Source: Nostoc sp. CHAB 5834
Lineage (GTDB): Bacteria; Cyanobacteriota; Cyanobacteriia; Cyanobacteriales; Nostocaceae
Length of the DNA: 35,111 bases
Direction: 5' to 3'
Assembly: GCA_020829485.1 (NCBI GenBank)
Contig: JAIVFU010000069.1
Span: forward strand, 1-35,111
Below, in pieces: positions 8,813 through 19,193 of the stretch. A program made the position numbers and the translations under genes. How positions within the stretch are numbered: position 1 is the stretch's first letter; every line of letters begins with the position of its first letter. Under the pieces are notes generated by a model. That model searched no databases. It was given only the letters and a program-made list of their open reading frames with translations, and was not told where the DNA came from.

Positions 8813-9050
8813 AAGAAAAAACGGTTCTTCGACTCTTGCATAATTCCTCAATCAACCTCTGTTAAATGCAAGAGGGTTGGTTCAATAACACTCCTAAACC
8901 GAAACCAAAAATTGAAGTGAGTCGCAAAATTAGCACAGTAAAGTATGCCGAAAGCATCAGCCTTGAGGCGAATTTTTGTGCCCGAAAATAGCACTTATAG
9001 CAAATTGACAACTTAAGTTCCTGAAAAAATTGATTTAAATAGTAAAAGTT
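8813..9050. other. Leader region of the RTX gene
   Basis: These 238 bp, together with the adjacent element, separate the broken gene from the RTX gene. No open frame resembling a protein was found. The promoter of the RTX gene must lie here or in the element, but no clear -35/-10 pair stands out. The ribosome site before ATG 9051 is weak (AGTAAAAGTT). Confidence 0.4.
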
Positions 9051-12000
9051 ATGGCAAATATAATTGGAACCAAAGGTAATGATACGCTAGTGGGCAGCGA
9101 GTTAGCGGACACTATTAATGGTCTTGCAGGCAACGATATCATTACAGCTACTAATGGCAACGACACTTTGACTGGTGGTGACGGCAAGGATAAGTTTAAA
9201 TTCGTTGACGTGTTCAACGGCACTGATACCATCACCGATTTCGGTGGTGTCGGTAAAGGAACAAACCCAACAGCAGCAGTCACTGCGGAAGTGGACACCC
9301 TAAAATTCGAGGACTATGACTTCTTTCGTGCCGAAAATTTGCTGCTTACCCAGAATGGCAGCAATTTAGAAATTGGGTTTGAAGGGGTAGGTGAAACCAT
9401 AGTCATTCTGCAAAACTTCAAATTAGAAAACTTGGAGAATCAGAAAGCAACTGGTGCAACACCAGCTCTTGGCAATATCCTGTTTAATGGGCAAACTAGT
9501 ATCACCGACAGCTTTGATGTCTTTGATGCCAACTCCACTGAAACTAAGCTGGGCATCAAAAACACGGTAACTTTCCTCAATGACCTCTCCAACAACATTA
9601 CGGGTTTAGACGACTCAGATGATGTAGTGAATGGTCAGGGCGGTAATGACAAAATTGACGGCAAAAGTGGTAACGACTTGCTGCGAGGTGGTACGGGAAA
9701 TGATACTCTCATTGGTGATGCAGGGAAAGATACCCTAATTGGTAGTACGGGCAATAACTCCCTCGTTGGTGGTACTGGTGACGATGTATTGAATGCTGAG
9801 GATTCAACAGGCAATAGCACCCTTAACGGTGGTGCTGGTAAAGATTACTTGAGTGTTGAGGGTTCAACAGGCGATAACCTGCTTTTTGGTGGGGATGGCA
9901 ATGACAGTTTTTCTTTGAGGGCTTCATCCACTGCCCCCTCTTTCTTAGTAACTCAAACAGTAGATGGAGGGAAAGGTGATGATTTTTTACAAGCGTATTA
10001 TACCAATGCTACGGGGAGAATGACTTCGACATTCAATGCAACCACTAACATTGGTTCGATTACAGCAGCCACGAATCGGGTTAACTACAAAAATATCGAA
10101 CGATTAGAGATCAGAGGTACAACCTACAATGACTTGATTGTGGGGACTAATGGCAACGATTATCTTTTTGGTGGCAGTAGTGGCAATGATCCAAGTTATG
10201 GTAATGATACGATTTTTGGCGGTGAAGGTGACGATTACTTGAGTGTTGATTATTCAACAAGCGATAATATCCTCAACGGTGGCGCTGGTAACGATCAATT
10301 GAGTGCTACCTCTTCAACAGGTAATAACCTGCTCTCTGGGGACGATGGCAATGATCATCTCTCCACTTCTGGGACTCACATCGACTACGACGGGGGAAAT
10401 ACCAATGCCGCCTCTGGCAATAACACCCTCAACGGTGGTGCTGGTGATGATATCTTAAGTGCTGACTATTCAACAGGCGATAATCTACTCTCTGGAGGCG
10501 ATGGCAATGATTCTCTTAGTGCCTCTAGCAACCCTTCTGACAGGTACGGATTTAACACCTCTGGCAATAATACCCTCGACGGTGGTGCTGGTGACGATAC
10601 TTTAATTGCTAATTATTCAAGCGGCGATAACCTGTTCTTTGGAGGGGATGGCAATGATTCTCTCTTTGTCTCTAGCTATTACGACTACTCTGGAAGGTTT
10701 GATGGCGCGTTTGGCAATAACCTACTCTCTGGAGGGGATGGCAATGATTCCTTCTCTTTGGTTCTATATACTTCCCCCTCTGACTTAGTAACTCAAACAG
10801 TAGATGGAGGGACAGGTGACGATTTATTGGAAGTCTCGTATATCTATAGTACTGGGGGAATTACTTCAACATTCAATGCTGCTACTAACACTGGCAGGGT
10901 AACGGCAGGCAAGAATAATGTTACTTACAAGAATATAGAAGGATTAAATATCTCAGGTACAGAGTACGATGACTTGATTGTGGGGAGCAATGGCAATGAT
11001 AAAATAGATGCGGGCGGTAGTGGAAATGATACAATAGATGGGGGCGCTGGTGACGATTACTTATCGTTCTCTTACTATAGTGCAACCGAGAGCATTACTT
11101 CGACATTCGATGCTGCTACTAACACTGGCTCGATTACAGCAGGCACGAGTCACGTTACTTACAAGAATATCGAAGGATTAAATATTTATGGTACAGACTA
11201 CGATGACTTGATTGTGGGTAGTAATGGCAACGATTCGCTCCACGGAGGTAATAGCGGCAACGATACCATCGATGGAGGGATAGGTGACGATTTGTTGTCG
11301 TTGTATAATTATACTACTAGCGACGGAATTACTTCGACATTTGATGTTGCTACTAACACTGGCTCGATTACAGTAGGCACGAGTCACATTACTTATAAGA
11401 ATATCGAACAATTAAATATCTCAGGTACAGAGTACGATGACTTGATTGTAGGGAGCAATGGGAACGATACGATAAATGGGGCAGGTGGAAATAATACAAT
11501 TTTCGGCGGTGCAGGTAAGGATTACTTGAGTGCTGACTATTCAAATGGTAATAATCTGCTCTCTGGCGACGATGGAAATGATTTTGTTAATATCTCTGGT
11601 GACTACAACGACTACCGAGGCGAGTTTTATCTTGATGCTGTCTCTGGCAATAATACCCTCAATGGTGGCGCTGGTGATGATAACTTAGTTACTAACTATT
11701 CATCAGGGAATAACCTACTTTCTGGTGGCGATGGCAATGATTATCTAAGTGCCTCTGGTTCAGCCTCTTTATACTCCTCATACGAAGTTTATACTGTTTC
11801 TGGCAATAACACGCTCGACGGTGGTGCTGGTAGCGATCGCTTGATTGTTGACTATTCAACAGGCGATAATCTGCTCTCTGGTGGCGATGGCAATGATTAT
11901 CTTACAGCTTTTGGTGCGTCTGGTAAGAACACACTCACAGGTGGTAATGGCAATGATACCCTCACAGGTGGCAAAGGTAATGATAGCCTAATTGGAGGAG

Positions 12001-12314
12001 CTGGTACTGACACCATTAGTTTCAATAGTTTCAATGAAGGTATTGATACTATTTTTGACTTCAACGCGACTAATGAACTGATTCAGATATCGGCTGCTGG
12101 CTTTGGTGGCGGGTTATCATCAGGTAAACTTGAGACAAGTCAGTTTACCCTCGGAATATCTGCAATTACTAGCGAAGAGCGATTTATCTACAACAGCGCT
12201 ACTGGTGGATTGTTCTTTGACCTTGATGGCAGTGCGTCTGGGTCTACTCAGGTACAATTTGCACAATTATCTGCTGGATTATCAATAACCGAAAAGAATT
12301 TTGTGGTTGTTTAA
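9051..12314 (+). CDS. RTX-type calcium-binding repeat protein, probably secreted
   Basis: This 1087-residue acidic protein is built almost entirely of glycine/aspartate nonapeptides of the GGxGxDxLx type (GGDGNDSL, GGAGDDYL, GSNGNDTI), which bind calcium in parallel beta-rolls. There is no N-terminal signal peptide. RTX proteins are usually exported by type I (ABC-MFP-TolC) systems through an uncleaved C-terminal signal, and the last 90 residues (FNEGIDTIFDFN onward, ending in hydrophobic ITEKNFVVV) fit that. Residues 85-180 are a non-RTX insert. A second repeat type, built around TSTFNAATNTG, TYKNIE and DDLIVGSNGND, occurs four times. The first is near residue 324; the last three follow one another every 78 residues from about 604. 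No enzymatic domain is visible, so a surface, adhesive or matrix role is only a guess. No type I secretion genes are nearby. Confidence 0.85.
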   Translation: MANIIGTKGNDTLVGSELADTINGLAGNDIITATNGNDTLTGGDGKDKFKFVDVFNGTDTITDFGGVGKGTNPTAAVTAEVDTLKFEDYDFFRAENLLLTQNGSNLEIGFEGVGETIVILQNFKLENLENQKATGATPALGNILFNGQTSITDSFDVFDANSTETKLGIKNTVTFLNDLSNNITGLDDSDDVVNGQGGNDKIDGKSGNDLLRGGTGNDTLIGDAGKDTLIGSTGNNSLVGGTGDDVLNAEDSTGNSTLNGGAGKDYLSVEGSTGDNLLFGGDGNDSFSLRASSTAPSFLVTQTVDGGKGDDFLQAYYTNATGRMTSTFNATTNIGSITAATNRVNYKNIERLEIRGTTYNDLIVGTNGNDYLFGGSSGNDPSYGNDTIFGGEGDDYLSVDYSTSDNILNGGAGNDQLSATSSTGNNLLSGDDGNDHLSTSGTHIDYDGGNTNAASGNNTLNGGAGDDILSADYSTGDNLLSGGDGNDSLSASSNPSDRYGFNTSGNNTLDGGAGDDTLIANYSSGDNLFFGGDGNDSLFVSSYYDYSGRFDGAFGNNLLSGGDGNDSFSLVLYTSPSDLVTQTVDGGTGDDLLEVSYIYSTGGITSTFNAATNTGRVTAGKNNVTYKNIEGLNISGTEYDDLIVGSNGNDKIDAGGSGNDTIDGGAGDDYLSFSYYSATESITSTFDAATNTGSITAGTSHVTYKNIEGLNIYGTDYDDLIVGSNGNDSLHGGNSGNDTIDGGIGDDLLSLYNYTTSDGITSTFDVATNTGSITVGTSHITYKNIEQLNISGTEYDDLIVGSNGNDTINGAGGNNTIFGGAGKDYLSADYSNGNNLLSGDDGNDFVNISGDYNDYRGEFYLDAVSGNNTLNGGAGDDNLVTNYSSGNNLLSGGDGNDYLSASGSASLYSSYEVYTVSGNNTLDGGAGSDRLIVDYSTGDNLLSGGDGNDYLTAFGASGKNTLTGGNGNDTLTGGKGNDSLIGGAGTDTISFNSFNEGIDTIFDFNATNELIQISAAGFGGGLSSGKLETSQFTLGISAITSEERFIYNSATGGLFFDLDGSASGSTQVQFAQLSAGLSITEKNFVVV
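10840..11475 (+). repeat. 234-bp direct repeats within the RTX gene
   Basis: Three near-tandem units begin about 10861, 11095 and 11329, exactly 234 bp (78 codons) apart. Each encodes TSTF-x-AATNTG, a TYKNIE block and a YDDLIVGSNGND block. Units two and three are nearly identical at DNA level over long stretches, which suggests recent duplication. A diverged copy lies near 10020-10160. Confidence 0.8.
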
Positions 12315-12347
12315 TCTTTAACCGAAATCAATTCAAATCAGAACTTT

Positions 12348-12459
12348 GGCGTTGCTGAATTGAAGTATGAATCTGGATGTAGAGACGTAGCACTGCTACG
12401 TCTCTACAAGGATTTTGGTATTATGCAAAATCATTTTCATACATGGAATCAGCAACGCC
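12348..12459. mobile_element. MITE-like element, copy 2
   Basis: This 112-bp copy has the same ends as the element at 7163 (GGCGTTGCTGAAT / ATCAGCAACGCC). It is flanked by GAACTTT on both sides (12341-12347 and 12461-12467), or by 8 bp with one mismatch. The central palindrome (12378-12408, arms TGTAGAGACGTAGCA around one base) differs from copy 1 in its inner bases but is still self-complementary. It lies between the convergent RTX and hybrid-kinase genes, where it could also act as a transcription barrier. Confidence 0.85.
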
Positions 12460-12500
12460 GGAACTTTTTAGCAATGGTAAGCGACACCGAATAGCTCGCA

Positions 12501-12520
12501 CTTCTCTACGAGAGGCTGCG
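12501..12520. repeat. Palindromic-repeat relative of the kinase insert
   Basis: The 20-bp sequence CTTCTCTACGAGAGGCTGCG is the reverse complement of 6659-6678 at 17 of 20 positions. The repeat context appears to run on to about 12545, where it supplies the stop codon and last residues of the hybrid kinase. Confidence 0.6.
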
Positions 12521-12532
12521 CTCAGGACAGGC

Positions 12533-15500
12533 TCAAGGCAAGCCGCTCAGTGTTAAAAAATCTTGAATGCAGTTAACAAATTCTTTTAACTCTAAAATTA
12601 AGTTAGTAGTATTTCTAAGGTCTTGATGGTAAGCCAATCCTTCTAGTTTGTCAGCTGCTAGGTACATAGCTGTGGCTCCAATGTTGGCACTAGCACCTTT
12701 AAGGTGATGAGCTTCTCGCGCAATTTGCCCAAAGTCATGAGATGCGATCGCTGCTTTAATTATCTCTAAACGGGGGTTAATATCTTCAACGCATACTTGC
12801 AATAGATTTAACTCAAATTCTGTGTCATTTCCCGATATTCGATGCAAGTGTTCCCAATCAATTGCTAGGTTAGTAGTAACTGTCTGCTCACATACAACCG
12901 CTTCTTGTTTTGAGAGGATCACACCTGTCCAATGCTCTAGAGTCGCAGCCAATTTTTCTTTAAATACTGGCTTACTCAGATAGTCATCCATTCCGGCATT
13001 GAGACACCTTTCTTCATCTTCTTTCATCGCATTAGCGGTCATCGCTATCACCACTGGACGACGACGCAGAGCAAAAGTATCTTCTTGCCAACGATGAATT
13101 TCTTTTGTGGTTTCTAAACCGTCGAGAATTGGCATTTGGCAATCCATTAGAATCAAATCGTAAGGAATTTTTTCTAATAACTGTAAAACTTCCTTGCCAT
13201 TAGCAACGACATCGGCTTTGTAGCCTAAACTTTCGAGTTGCTTCAGGGCTACTTTCTGATTCACCAAATTATCTTCAGCTAAGAGAATTTTTAACTTGAA
13301 TTTAGTAGCGGGGTTAGGAGAAGAAGAAGTAAGAATGCCTGAAGTTTCTGTACTCTGGATTTTTTCAGTAGCTTTTAGCCAAGAGCCTTTAGCTCCTTGT
13401 TCTGATTCTGACTGAGTTTCTAAAATATTCATAATGGTATCAAGGAGTCGTGATGACTTAATGGGTTTGACCAAATAAGCAGCAAATCCGATTTTGAGCG
13501 CCTGCTGCACTTCATCCCGTTGATTAGTAGAAGTGAGCATAATCAAAGGTATTTCAGCAATTGCAGAATTGGCTTTAATTTGTTCTTCTATTTTTATGTC
13601 ATTTTTTATATCAACCAAGGCAACATCATAAGATTTCCCCTGCTGACAAGCTAACTGAATAACTTTAAGGGCAGTAGCAATGCTGTCAGCTTGATCTACT
13701 TGTATTCCCCAATGATTAGCTTGATGGGAGATAATTTTGTAACTAGTAGCGTTGTTATCCACCAATAACAAGCGGCGATTGTTCAAAAGTCCGCGTTTGC
13801 ATTTTGGTAAAGCAGGCTCAACTTGCTTGGTAAAAAGCACCTCAAACCAAAACTTAGATCCTTTACCGATCTCACTTTCTACCCCAATTACTCCTCCCAT
13901 CAAAGTCACTAGTTGTTTACAAATGGCTAATCCCAAACCGGTACCACCATACTTGCGAGTGGTCGAAGCATCCACTTGGGTAAATGGCATAAAGAGTTTG
14001 TATTGGTCTTCCGGGCTAATGCCAAGACCTGTATCTGTGATGGCAAAATGGATGGTGGCTGTAGTAGAGGTAAGAGAACGTAATTCGGTTTGCACTAATA
14101 CTTCGCCAGCGCTGGTGAACTTGATAGCGTTGCTGATTAAGTTCATGAGAATTTGCCGCAGCCTACCAGTATCTCCTTTGAGGTGGGTGGGGACGTTATG
14201 CTCAATCAGTGCGCCGATTTCTAATCCCTTGTTATGGGCTGAGGGAGCCAATAATTCCACCACTTCTTCCACACAAGTGGATAGGTCAAAATCTAGAGTT
14301 TCAAGAGCCATCTCTCCAGCCTCAAGTTTGGAAAGATCCAAAATCTCGTTGATTAAACTTAAAAGAGCGTCTCCACTACTACGAATTGTTTCAATAAAAT
14401 CTCGCTGTTCTGGGTCTAAGGGAGTATCTAACACTAAACCAGTCATGCCCAACACAGCATTCATCGGAGTGCGAATTTCATGACTTATATTTGCCAAAAA
14501 GGCACTTTTAGTCTGAGAAGCTAATTCGGCTTGGCGACGGGCAATTTCAAGTTCTTGTCGCTGACGAGTTTCTGCTGCTAATAGTTGGGCTTGGGCTAAG
14601 GCAATACCTACTTGGTCGGCTATTTGTCGCAAAAGATGAGTTTCAAAGCTAGACCAGTGATGGGAATCATCACACTGATGAACTATGAGCAAACCACGAA
14701 GTTCTTCTTTGACAAGAATGGGCACAACCAAATTGACTTTAACCCCAAAGTGTTGAATTAATTCCAGATGATTTTGTTCGACTTCTGGCAGATCGAAGTT
14801 AGCTAGCCCTAAAATTTGTCCTTGACGGTACTGTTGTAGATAGTACTGCTGTAGATATTCGGCTCGAAAGTAGAGGGCGCTGATGTTTTGCTCTTTGATT
14901 GTTGGTAAGCCAGAAACTACTGCTTCAATAACGGTGGGTGCAGATTCATCAGGCAAAACTTGATAGATTAAAACTCGGTCAGTCTGGAGAATTCTTTGTA
15001 CCTCCTCGACAGTGACTTGGAGAATTTCTTCGATTTGCAAAGACTGGCGAATCTTAAGGGTGATTTCGGTAAATAATTGCGATCGCAAGTTTTGCCGTTG
15101 TATTTCTTCTTCAGCCTGTTTACGCTGGATAAATTGCCCCACTTGCTCACCGATAGAATTCATCGTTTTGATCAAATCTTGGTCAGGCGGTTGGATTTGA
15201 CGGTTGAAGCAGGTAATCACACCAAGGATTTTGTGACCACTGCGAATCGGAAAACCAAAAGCTGCGTTTAGTTGTACTTCAGCGCTGATTTTGAAGCGGG
15301 AGAAACTGAGTTCTTTAACGATATCAGCGATCCAAACAGGTTCAGAACTGGCCCAAACCCGGCCAGGTAGTCCAATTCCTGGTGCAAGGGTGGTTTGCCG
15401 ATTCAGTGCTGCCAACTCTTGCAAATCAAGGGATGGTTTATGCCACATATCGAGAAAACGCAGCACATTTGCTTGCTCATCCACCATCCAAATTTCACCC

Positions 15501-17173
15501 AAATCCCATGCCAAACTCTCGCAGATCCCTTGCAGGGTTTGGCGAGTACCTTCGCTTATCGTGGCGGACTCTGCTAAAACGCGAGTTGCAACATATTGTG
15601 CAGTTAGATGCTGTTGTACTCGTTTGTGATCGGTGATGTCAATGCCAGTGCTAATGATGTATTCCACCGATCCTTCATAGTCTTTTAAGAAGGTATTCGA
15701 CCAGGCAATCAGTCGGCGGCTGCCATCCTTCATTACCCAATAGCTTTCCTGTTCTAGGAAGCCTCTACCAGTTAGCAATTGCTCAAAAACTGCTTTGACT
15801 GACTCCACCTCTTCAGGAGGTAGGAACAAGTTCCAAAAATACCTACCCCTCACCTCATCGAAGGAGTAACCTGTTGTTTGCTCACAAGCTTGATTGAAGC
15901 GAACAATTTTTCCTTGGGAGTCGGCAACTATTACTAAGGCGCTGGCTGTATCCAGGACTGCTGAGATAAAGTTGCGTTCTTGGTTTAAGGCTTCTTCTGT
16001 TCTTTTCCGCTCAATGACCTCACGATAGATGAAGTAGTAGACTACAGCAAGAACAATAAAACTCAGACAGATGGCGATCGCAAGTATCAGAATTGTGTTG
16101 CGAGTAGTGGCTTTTTTTGCTTGTAACTGCTGTTGAAGTCGTCCCCTTTCCTCGTTTTCCATCTCATTGATCGCCTTGCGGATATCATCCATGAGATTTT
16201 GTTGGTGATTTCTTACTAGTACTTGCAAGGCCGCCTCTAATCCCTTGTTTTGGCGCAAGTCAATAGTCTGTTTTAGTTCAGTAAGTTTACTCGTTATTAG
16301 AAATTCAAGCGTTGCAATTTGCTTTTGTTGATTCGGTTGATCTGCTGTTAAACTCTTGAGCTTGGCAACTTCTTGATCGACGTTAGCAAGTGCTGCTTGA
16401 TAAGGTTTGAGATAAATTTGTTTTCCAGTGAGGATGTAACCACTTTGTCTAGTCTCAACATCATTGAGGTGGGACAATACTTTTTCTAGACTATCGATTT
16501 TTTTATAAGTATTTTTTATTATACTGCGATTATTAGTAGATACTCTTGTATTTTGATAAGAAACCACACCAATCAAAACTAAAATTACCGACGCTAAACC
16601 AAAACCTGCTGCAATGTTTTTGAAAAATTGCTTGTATACCCTCTGCGACTGTTTGCCTTTCTTGGTAACAAGTACCAAATTTGCTAAATTTCGGCGTAAT
16701 TCCAGTTGTTTGATGACTTGACGACCTAAAGTTCGTAATGCCTCCACTTGTTCTGGATTCAGCTCTCGTGGTACGTAATCAATTACACATAGGGTTCCTA
16801 GAGTGTATCCTTCAGGATTAGTCAGAGGTACACCAGCATAAAACTGAATATTTGGGTCAGATGTTACCAATGGGTTAGTAGCGAACCTTTCGTCATTTGT
16901 TGTATCAGGCACAATAAAAACATCAGGCTGTAGAATAGCATGGGCACAGAATGCGAAATCTCGATGTGTTTCTAGGGCTTCAATTCCGACTTTTGACTTG
17001 AACCACTGACGATTTGTATCAATTAAGCTAATTAAAGCGATGGGAGTCTGACAAATATACGAGGCTAAACGGGTGAGATCGTCAAAAGCGGCTTCAGATG
17101 GCGTGTCGAGAATCTTATACTGCAAAAGCGTCTCGATTCTCTGTGCTTCGTTATCAGGTAATGGTGCTTTCAT
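12533..17173 (-). CDS. Hybrid sensor kinase, GAF-CHASE3-PAS-GAF-GAF-HK-REC-REC-Hpt
   Basis: This 1546-residue membrane phosphorelay protein carries every relay step in one chain. The order is: GAF (about 20-160); transmembrane segment (about 187-205); CHASE3 sensor (about 207-355); transmembrane segment (about 359-382); PAS/PAC (398-515); two GAF domains (about 525-865); HisKA with H898 in [12 protein letters not shown]; and HATPase_c with an [10 protein letters not shown]1 box and [10 protein letters not shown]2 box. A first REC (about 1130-1250) is degenerate: it has VDNN, D1188 and VKP, but no MPxMDG loop. The second REC is intact, with D1344 in LILMDCQMP, and a C-terminal Hpt has H1489 in [12 protein letters not shown]. 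The large CHASE3 loop between the two membrane spans should face the periplasm. The ATG at 17173 lacks a well-spaced ribosome site. The final residues (SGLP) come from repeat DNA. Signal and output are unknown. Confidence 0.9.
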   Translation of the reverse strand: MKAPLPDNEAQRIETLLQYKILDTPSEAAFDDLTRLASYICQTPIALISLIDTNRQWFKSKVGIEALETHRDFAFCAHAILQPDVFIVPDTTNDERFATNPLVTSDPNIQFYAGVPLTNPEGYTLGTLCVIDYVPRELNPEQVEALRTLGRQVIKQLELRRNLANLVLVTKKGKQSQRVYKQFFKNIAAGFGLASVILVLIGVVSYQNTRVSTNNRSIIKNTYKKIDSLEKVLSHLNDVETRQSGYILTGKQIYLKPYQAALANVDQEVAKLKSLTADQPNQQKQIATLEFLITSKLTELKQTIDLRQNKGLEAALQVLVRNHQQNLMDDIRKAINEMENEERGRLQQQLQAKKATTRNTILILAIAICLSFIVLAVVYYFIYREVIERKRTEEALNQERNFISAVLDTASALVIVADSQGKIVRFNQACEQTTGYSFDEVRGRYFWNLFLPPEEVESVKAVFEQLLTGRGFLEQESYWVMKDGSRRLIAWSNTFLKDYEGSVEYIISTGIDITDHKRVQQHLTAQYVATRVLAESATISEGTRQTLQGICESLAWDLGEIWMVDEQANVLRFLDMWHKPSLDLQELAALNRQTTLAPGIGLPGRVWASSEPVWIADIVKELSFSRFKISAEVQLNAAFGFPIRSGHKILGVITCFNRQIQPPDQDLIKTMNSIGEQVGQFIQRKQAEEEIQRQNLRSQLFTEITLKIRQSLQIEEILQVTVEEVQRILQTDRVLIYQVLPDESAPTVIEAVVSGLPTIKEQNISALYFRAEYLQQYYLQQYRQGQILGLANFDLPEVEQNHLELIQHFGVKVNLVVPILVKEELRGLLIVHQCDDSHHWSSFETHLLRQIADQVGIALAQAQLLAAETRQRQELEIARRQAELASQTKSAFLANISHEIRTPMNAVLGMTGLVLDTPLDPEQRDFIETIRSSGDALLSLINEILDLSKLEAGEMALETLDFDLSTCVEEVVELLAPSAHNKGLEIGALIEHNVPTHLKGDTGRLRQILMNLISNAIKFTSAGEVLVQTELRSLTSTTATIHFAITDTGLGISPEDQYKLFMPFTQVDASTTRKYGGTGLGLAICKQLVTLMGGVIGVESEIGKGSKFWFEVLFTKQVEPALPKCKRGLLNNRRLLLVDNNATSYKIISHQANHWGIQVDQADSIATALKVIQLACQQGKSYDVALVDIKNDIKIEEQIKANSAIAEIPLIMLTSTNQRDEVQQALKIGFAAYLVKPIKSSRLLDTIMNILETQSESEQGAKGSWLKATEKIQSTETSGILTSSSPNPATKFKLKILLAEDNLVNQKVALKQLESLGYKADVVANGKEVLQLLEKIPYDLILMDCQMPILDGLETTKEIHRWQEDTFALRRRPVVIAMTANAMKEDEERCLNAGMDDYLSKPVFKEKLAATLEHWTGVILSKQEAVVCEQTVTTNLAIDWEHLHRISGNDTEFELNLLQVCVEDINPRLEIIKAAIASHDFGQIAREAHHLKGASANIGATAMYLAADKLEGLAYHQDLRNTTNLILELKEFVNCIQDFLTLSGLP

Positions 17174-17182
17174 CCTTATTCT

Positions 17183-17287
17183 GGGGATTAGGGGGGGATT
17201 GGGGACTGGGGATTGGGGATTATTAAAAAAGAAGTCCTTATTTTGTTTCTTGCCATTCTTTAGTACCCAGTACCCAGTTCCCAGTTC
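17183..17287. repeat. Opposed heptamer arrays upstream of the hybrid kinase
   Basis: The left array (17183-17221) repeats GGGGATT/GGGGACT; its last four units are exactly in phase. The right array (17262-17287) repeats AGTACCC/AGTTCCC. The reverse complement of the right array (GGGAACT, GGGTACT) resembles the left one, so the pair can form an imperfect hairpin around a 40-nt spacer. It lies in the kinase leader, 10 bp from the start codon. Confidence 0.8.
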
Positions 17288-17632
17288 AATAAACTTACTT
17301 TAATTAATGACAACAGTTTAGTTAAAAGTGTTAGCGTAATTTCACTGAGTTCGATCTTATTAAAGAATCTGTTAAATGATTAAGTCCCTATTGTATTTTT
17401 TGTGGGCTGGTTTATTAGAAATCGGGGGCGGCTACCTAGTCTGGTTGTGGTTGTGCGAAGGTAAGCCTTTGTAGACACCTTATTAAAATCTTGGCAACTA
17501 CAATCGGGGTTATATTTTTGTTAACATTTTCAGAAAATTAAGGTTAAGTAACTTTCAACACAAAAATCTATAACTAAAAGTAATCAAATGTAGTTAAGTA
17601 TACAAATCATTGGTGGTAAGAAAGAAAAAGAA
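17288..17632. promoter_or_regulatory. Leader region of the ammonium transporter gene
   Basis: These 345 A+T-rich bases hold no gene and must carry the amt promoter, and probably the kinase promoter on the other strand. A loose NtcA-like sequence, GTA-N8-TAG, is present at 17580-17593. It departs from GTA-N8-TAC and has no -10 box at the usual distance, so nitrogen control by NtcA is only a possibility. A purine-rich ribosome site (AAGAAAGAAAAAGAA) precedes GTG 17633. Confidence 0.4.
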
Positions 17633-19039
17633 GTGTTGAAGAAAGTTGTGATGATTGGGGCTATGACCCTAGTGTTTTTGGCAGTACCTCTAATGGGCAA
17701 TGCTTTCGCCCAAACACCAGCTGCTCCACCTGCTGATACTGGAGATACGGCATTTATGCTGATTTCATCAGCACTAGTGCTGTTAATGACACCAGGATTG
17801 GCGTTTTTTTATGGTGGATTTGTGCGATCGCGCAATATCCTAAACACATTGATGATGAGCTTTGTGTTGATGGCGATCGTGGGAGTTACCTGGATTCTCT
17901 GGGGTTATAGTCTTTCTTTTGCGCCAGGGTTGCCGTTTATCGGTGGATTGCAATGGTTCGGGTTGAACGGTGTCGGGCTAGAAACAACCGATTATCTTAA
18001 AGGGTCAAATCCGGTAGAAGTTGTTTCTTATGCGGCAACAATTCCCCACCAGGCATTCATGATATACCAAGCCATGTTTGCCATTATCGCCCCAGCCTTA
18101 ATTTCTGGGGCGATCGCAGAGCGGATGAGTTTCCGCGCCTATTCGCTGTTTGTGCTGCTGTGGTCAACCTTTGTTTACGCCCCCTTGGATCACATGGTCT
18201 GGGCGAAAGGTGGATTTTTAGGTTTGTATGGTGGATTGGGTGCCTTGGACTTTGCCGGTGGCACAGTAGTTCATATTAGTTCTGGCGTTTCAGCCCTAGT
18301 AGCTGCGATCGTCCTTGGGCCTCGGAAAACCCATCCCGATCGTCTTAGCCCGCCACACAATGTTCCCTTCATTTTGCTGGGTGCTGGCTTGCTATGGTTT
18401 GGCTGGTTCGGCTTCAACGCTGGTAGTGCCCTATCTGTTGCTAGTGGAACTTCTGGGAACTTAACAACAAATTTAGCAACAACAGCTTTTGTTGCCACTA
18501 ATACATCGGCGGCGGCGGGGGCTTTAATGTGGCTAATCTTGGAGAGTGTTTTACGGGGTAAACCAACCGCCGTGGGAGCAGCTACAGGAGCCGTTGCTGG
18601 TTTAGTAGGTATCACTCCCGCCGCCGGATTTGTGACACCGCTATCAGCGATTTTAATTGGTTTCATCACCGCTTTTGTTTGCTTTTATGCGATCAGTTTC
18701 AAGCATAAGCTAGAAATTGACGATGCTTTAGATACCTTTCCCGTGCATGGCGTTGGTGGTACGGTGGGGGCTATTTTAACGGCCGTCTTTGCCACGACTC
18801 AAGTCAACGGCGGAGGTAAAGACGGAGTGCTGCGTGGTAATTTTGGTGAATTGGGAATTGAACTAGTAGCAATTGCCATTGCTTATGCGATCGCAGGTAT
18901 TGGTACGTGGATTATTCTCAAGGTTATCGATGCTACAGTCGGGCTGCGAGTCAAAGAGGAAGCTGAATTGCAAGGTTTGGATATCAACGAACACGGTGAA
19001 GAAGGTTACAATTCCGAGTTTGGCGATCGTCCTACTTAG
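17633..19039 (+). CDS. amt: Ammonium transporter (Amt family)
   Basis: This 468-residue inner-membrane channel-like protein imports ammonium for assimilation. It begins with a signal peptide (hydrophobic MTLVFLAVPLMGNAFA, likely cleaved after Ala26), followed by about 11 transmembrane helices, as in Amt/MEP/Rh proteins. The two pore histidines are visible as H214 in TVVHISSGVSAL and H372 in FPVHGVGGTVGA. FYGGFVRSRN, ISGAIAERMSF and WFGWFGFNAGS are other family signatures. The cytosolic C-terminal tail (LRVKEEAELQGLDINEHGE) is the conserved regulatory region contacted by PII proteins in homologues. Translation starts at GTG followed directly by TTG. No glnK/glnB gene is adjacent. Cyanobacteria often have several amt paralogues, and which one this is cannot be decided here. 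Confidence 0.95.
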   Translation: MLKKVVMIGAMTLVFLAVPLMGNAFAQTPAAPPADTGDTAFMLISSALVLLMTPGLAFFYGGFVRSRNILNTLMMSFVLMAIVGVTWILWGYSLSFAPGLPFIGGLQWFGLNGVGLETTDYLKGSNPVEVVSYAATIPHQAFMIYQAMFAIIAPALISGAIAERMSFRAYSLFVLLWSTFVYAPLDHMVWAKGGFLGLYGGLGALDFAGGTVVHISSGVSALVAAIVLGPRKTHPDRLSPPHNVPFILLGAGLLWFGWFGFNAGSALSVASGTSGNLTTNLATTAFVATNTSAAAGALMWLILESVLRGKPTAVGAATGAVAGLVGITPAAGFVTPLSAILIGFITAFVCFYAISFKHKLEIDDALDTFPVHGVGGTVGAILTAVFATTQVNGGGKDGVLRGNFGELGIELVAIAIAYAIAGIGTWIILKVIDATVGLRVKEEAELQGLDINEHGEEGYNSEFGDRPT

Positions 19040-19060
19040 TAGGGAGTGCTGAGTGATTCA

Positions 19061-19130
19061 ATTTTAGATTTTGAATTTTGGATTTTGGATTGAAAGAAAA
19101 ATCTAAAATCCAAAATCTAAAATCCAAAAT
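19061..19130. repeat. Opposed heptamer arrays forming a long hairpin
   Basis: The left arm (19061-19091) is ATTTTAG, ATTTTGA, ATTTTGG, ATTTTGG, ATT; the right arm (19100-19130) is the opposed series with units ATCTAAA and ATCCAAA. The 31-nt arms are reverse complements with four mismatches around an 8-nt loop. It lies about 20 bp after the amt stop codon and may end or stabilise that transcript. Confidence 0.85.
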
Positions 19131-19193
19131 TGGGCTGATTTGCGATCGCTAGCGTTAAAATTTGATTCAAATAATTGGTAAATTTCGCTAGTC

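Noticed and set aside
8820..8870. Missing N-terminal half of the PNPOx gene to the right of the element
   Set aside because: Joining the flanks across the element keeps an open frame, but its residues (EELCKSRRTVFSYP) do not match the family, so the N-terminal half is not there.
17580..17593. NtcA-like GTA-N8-TAG before the ammonium transporter gene
   Set aside because: One half-site base departs from GTA-N8-TAC and there is no -10 box about 22 bp downstream, so NtcA control is not claimed.
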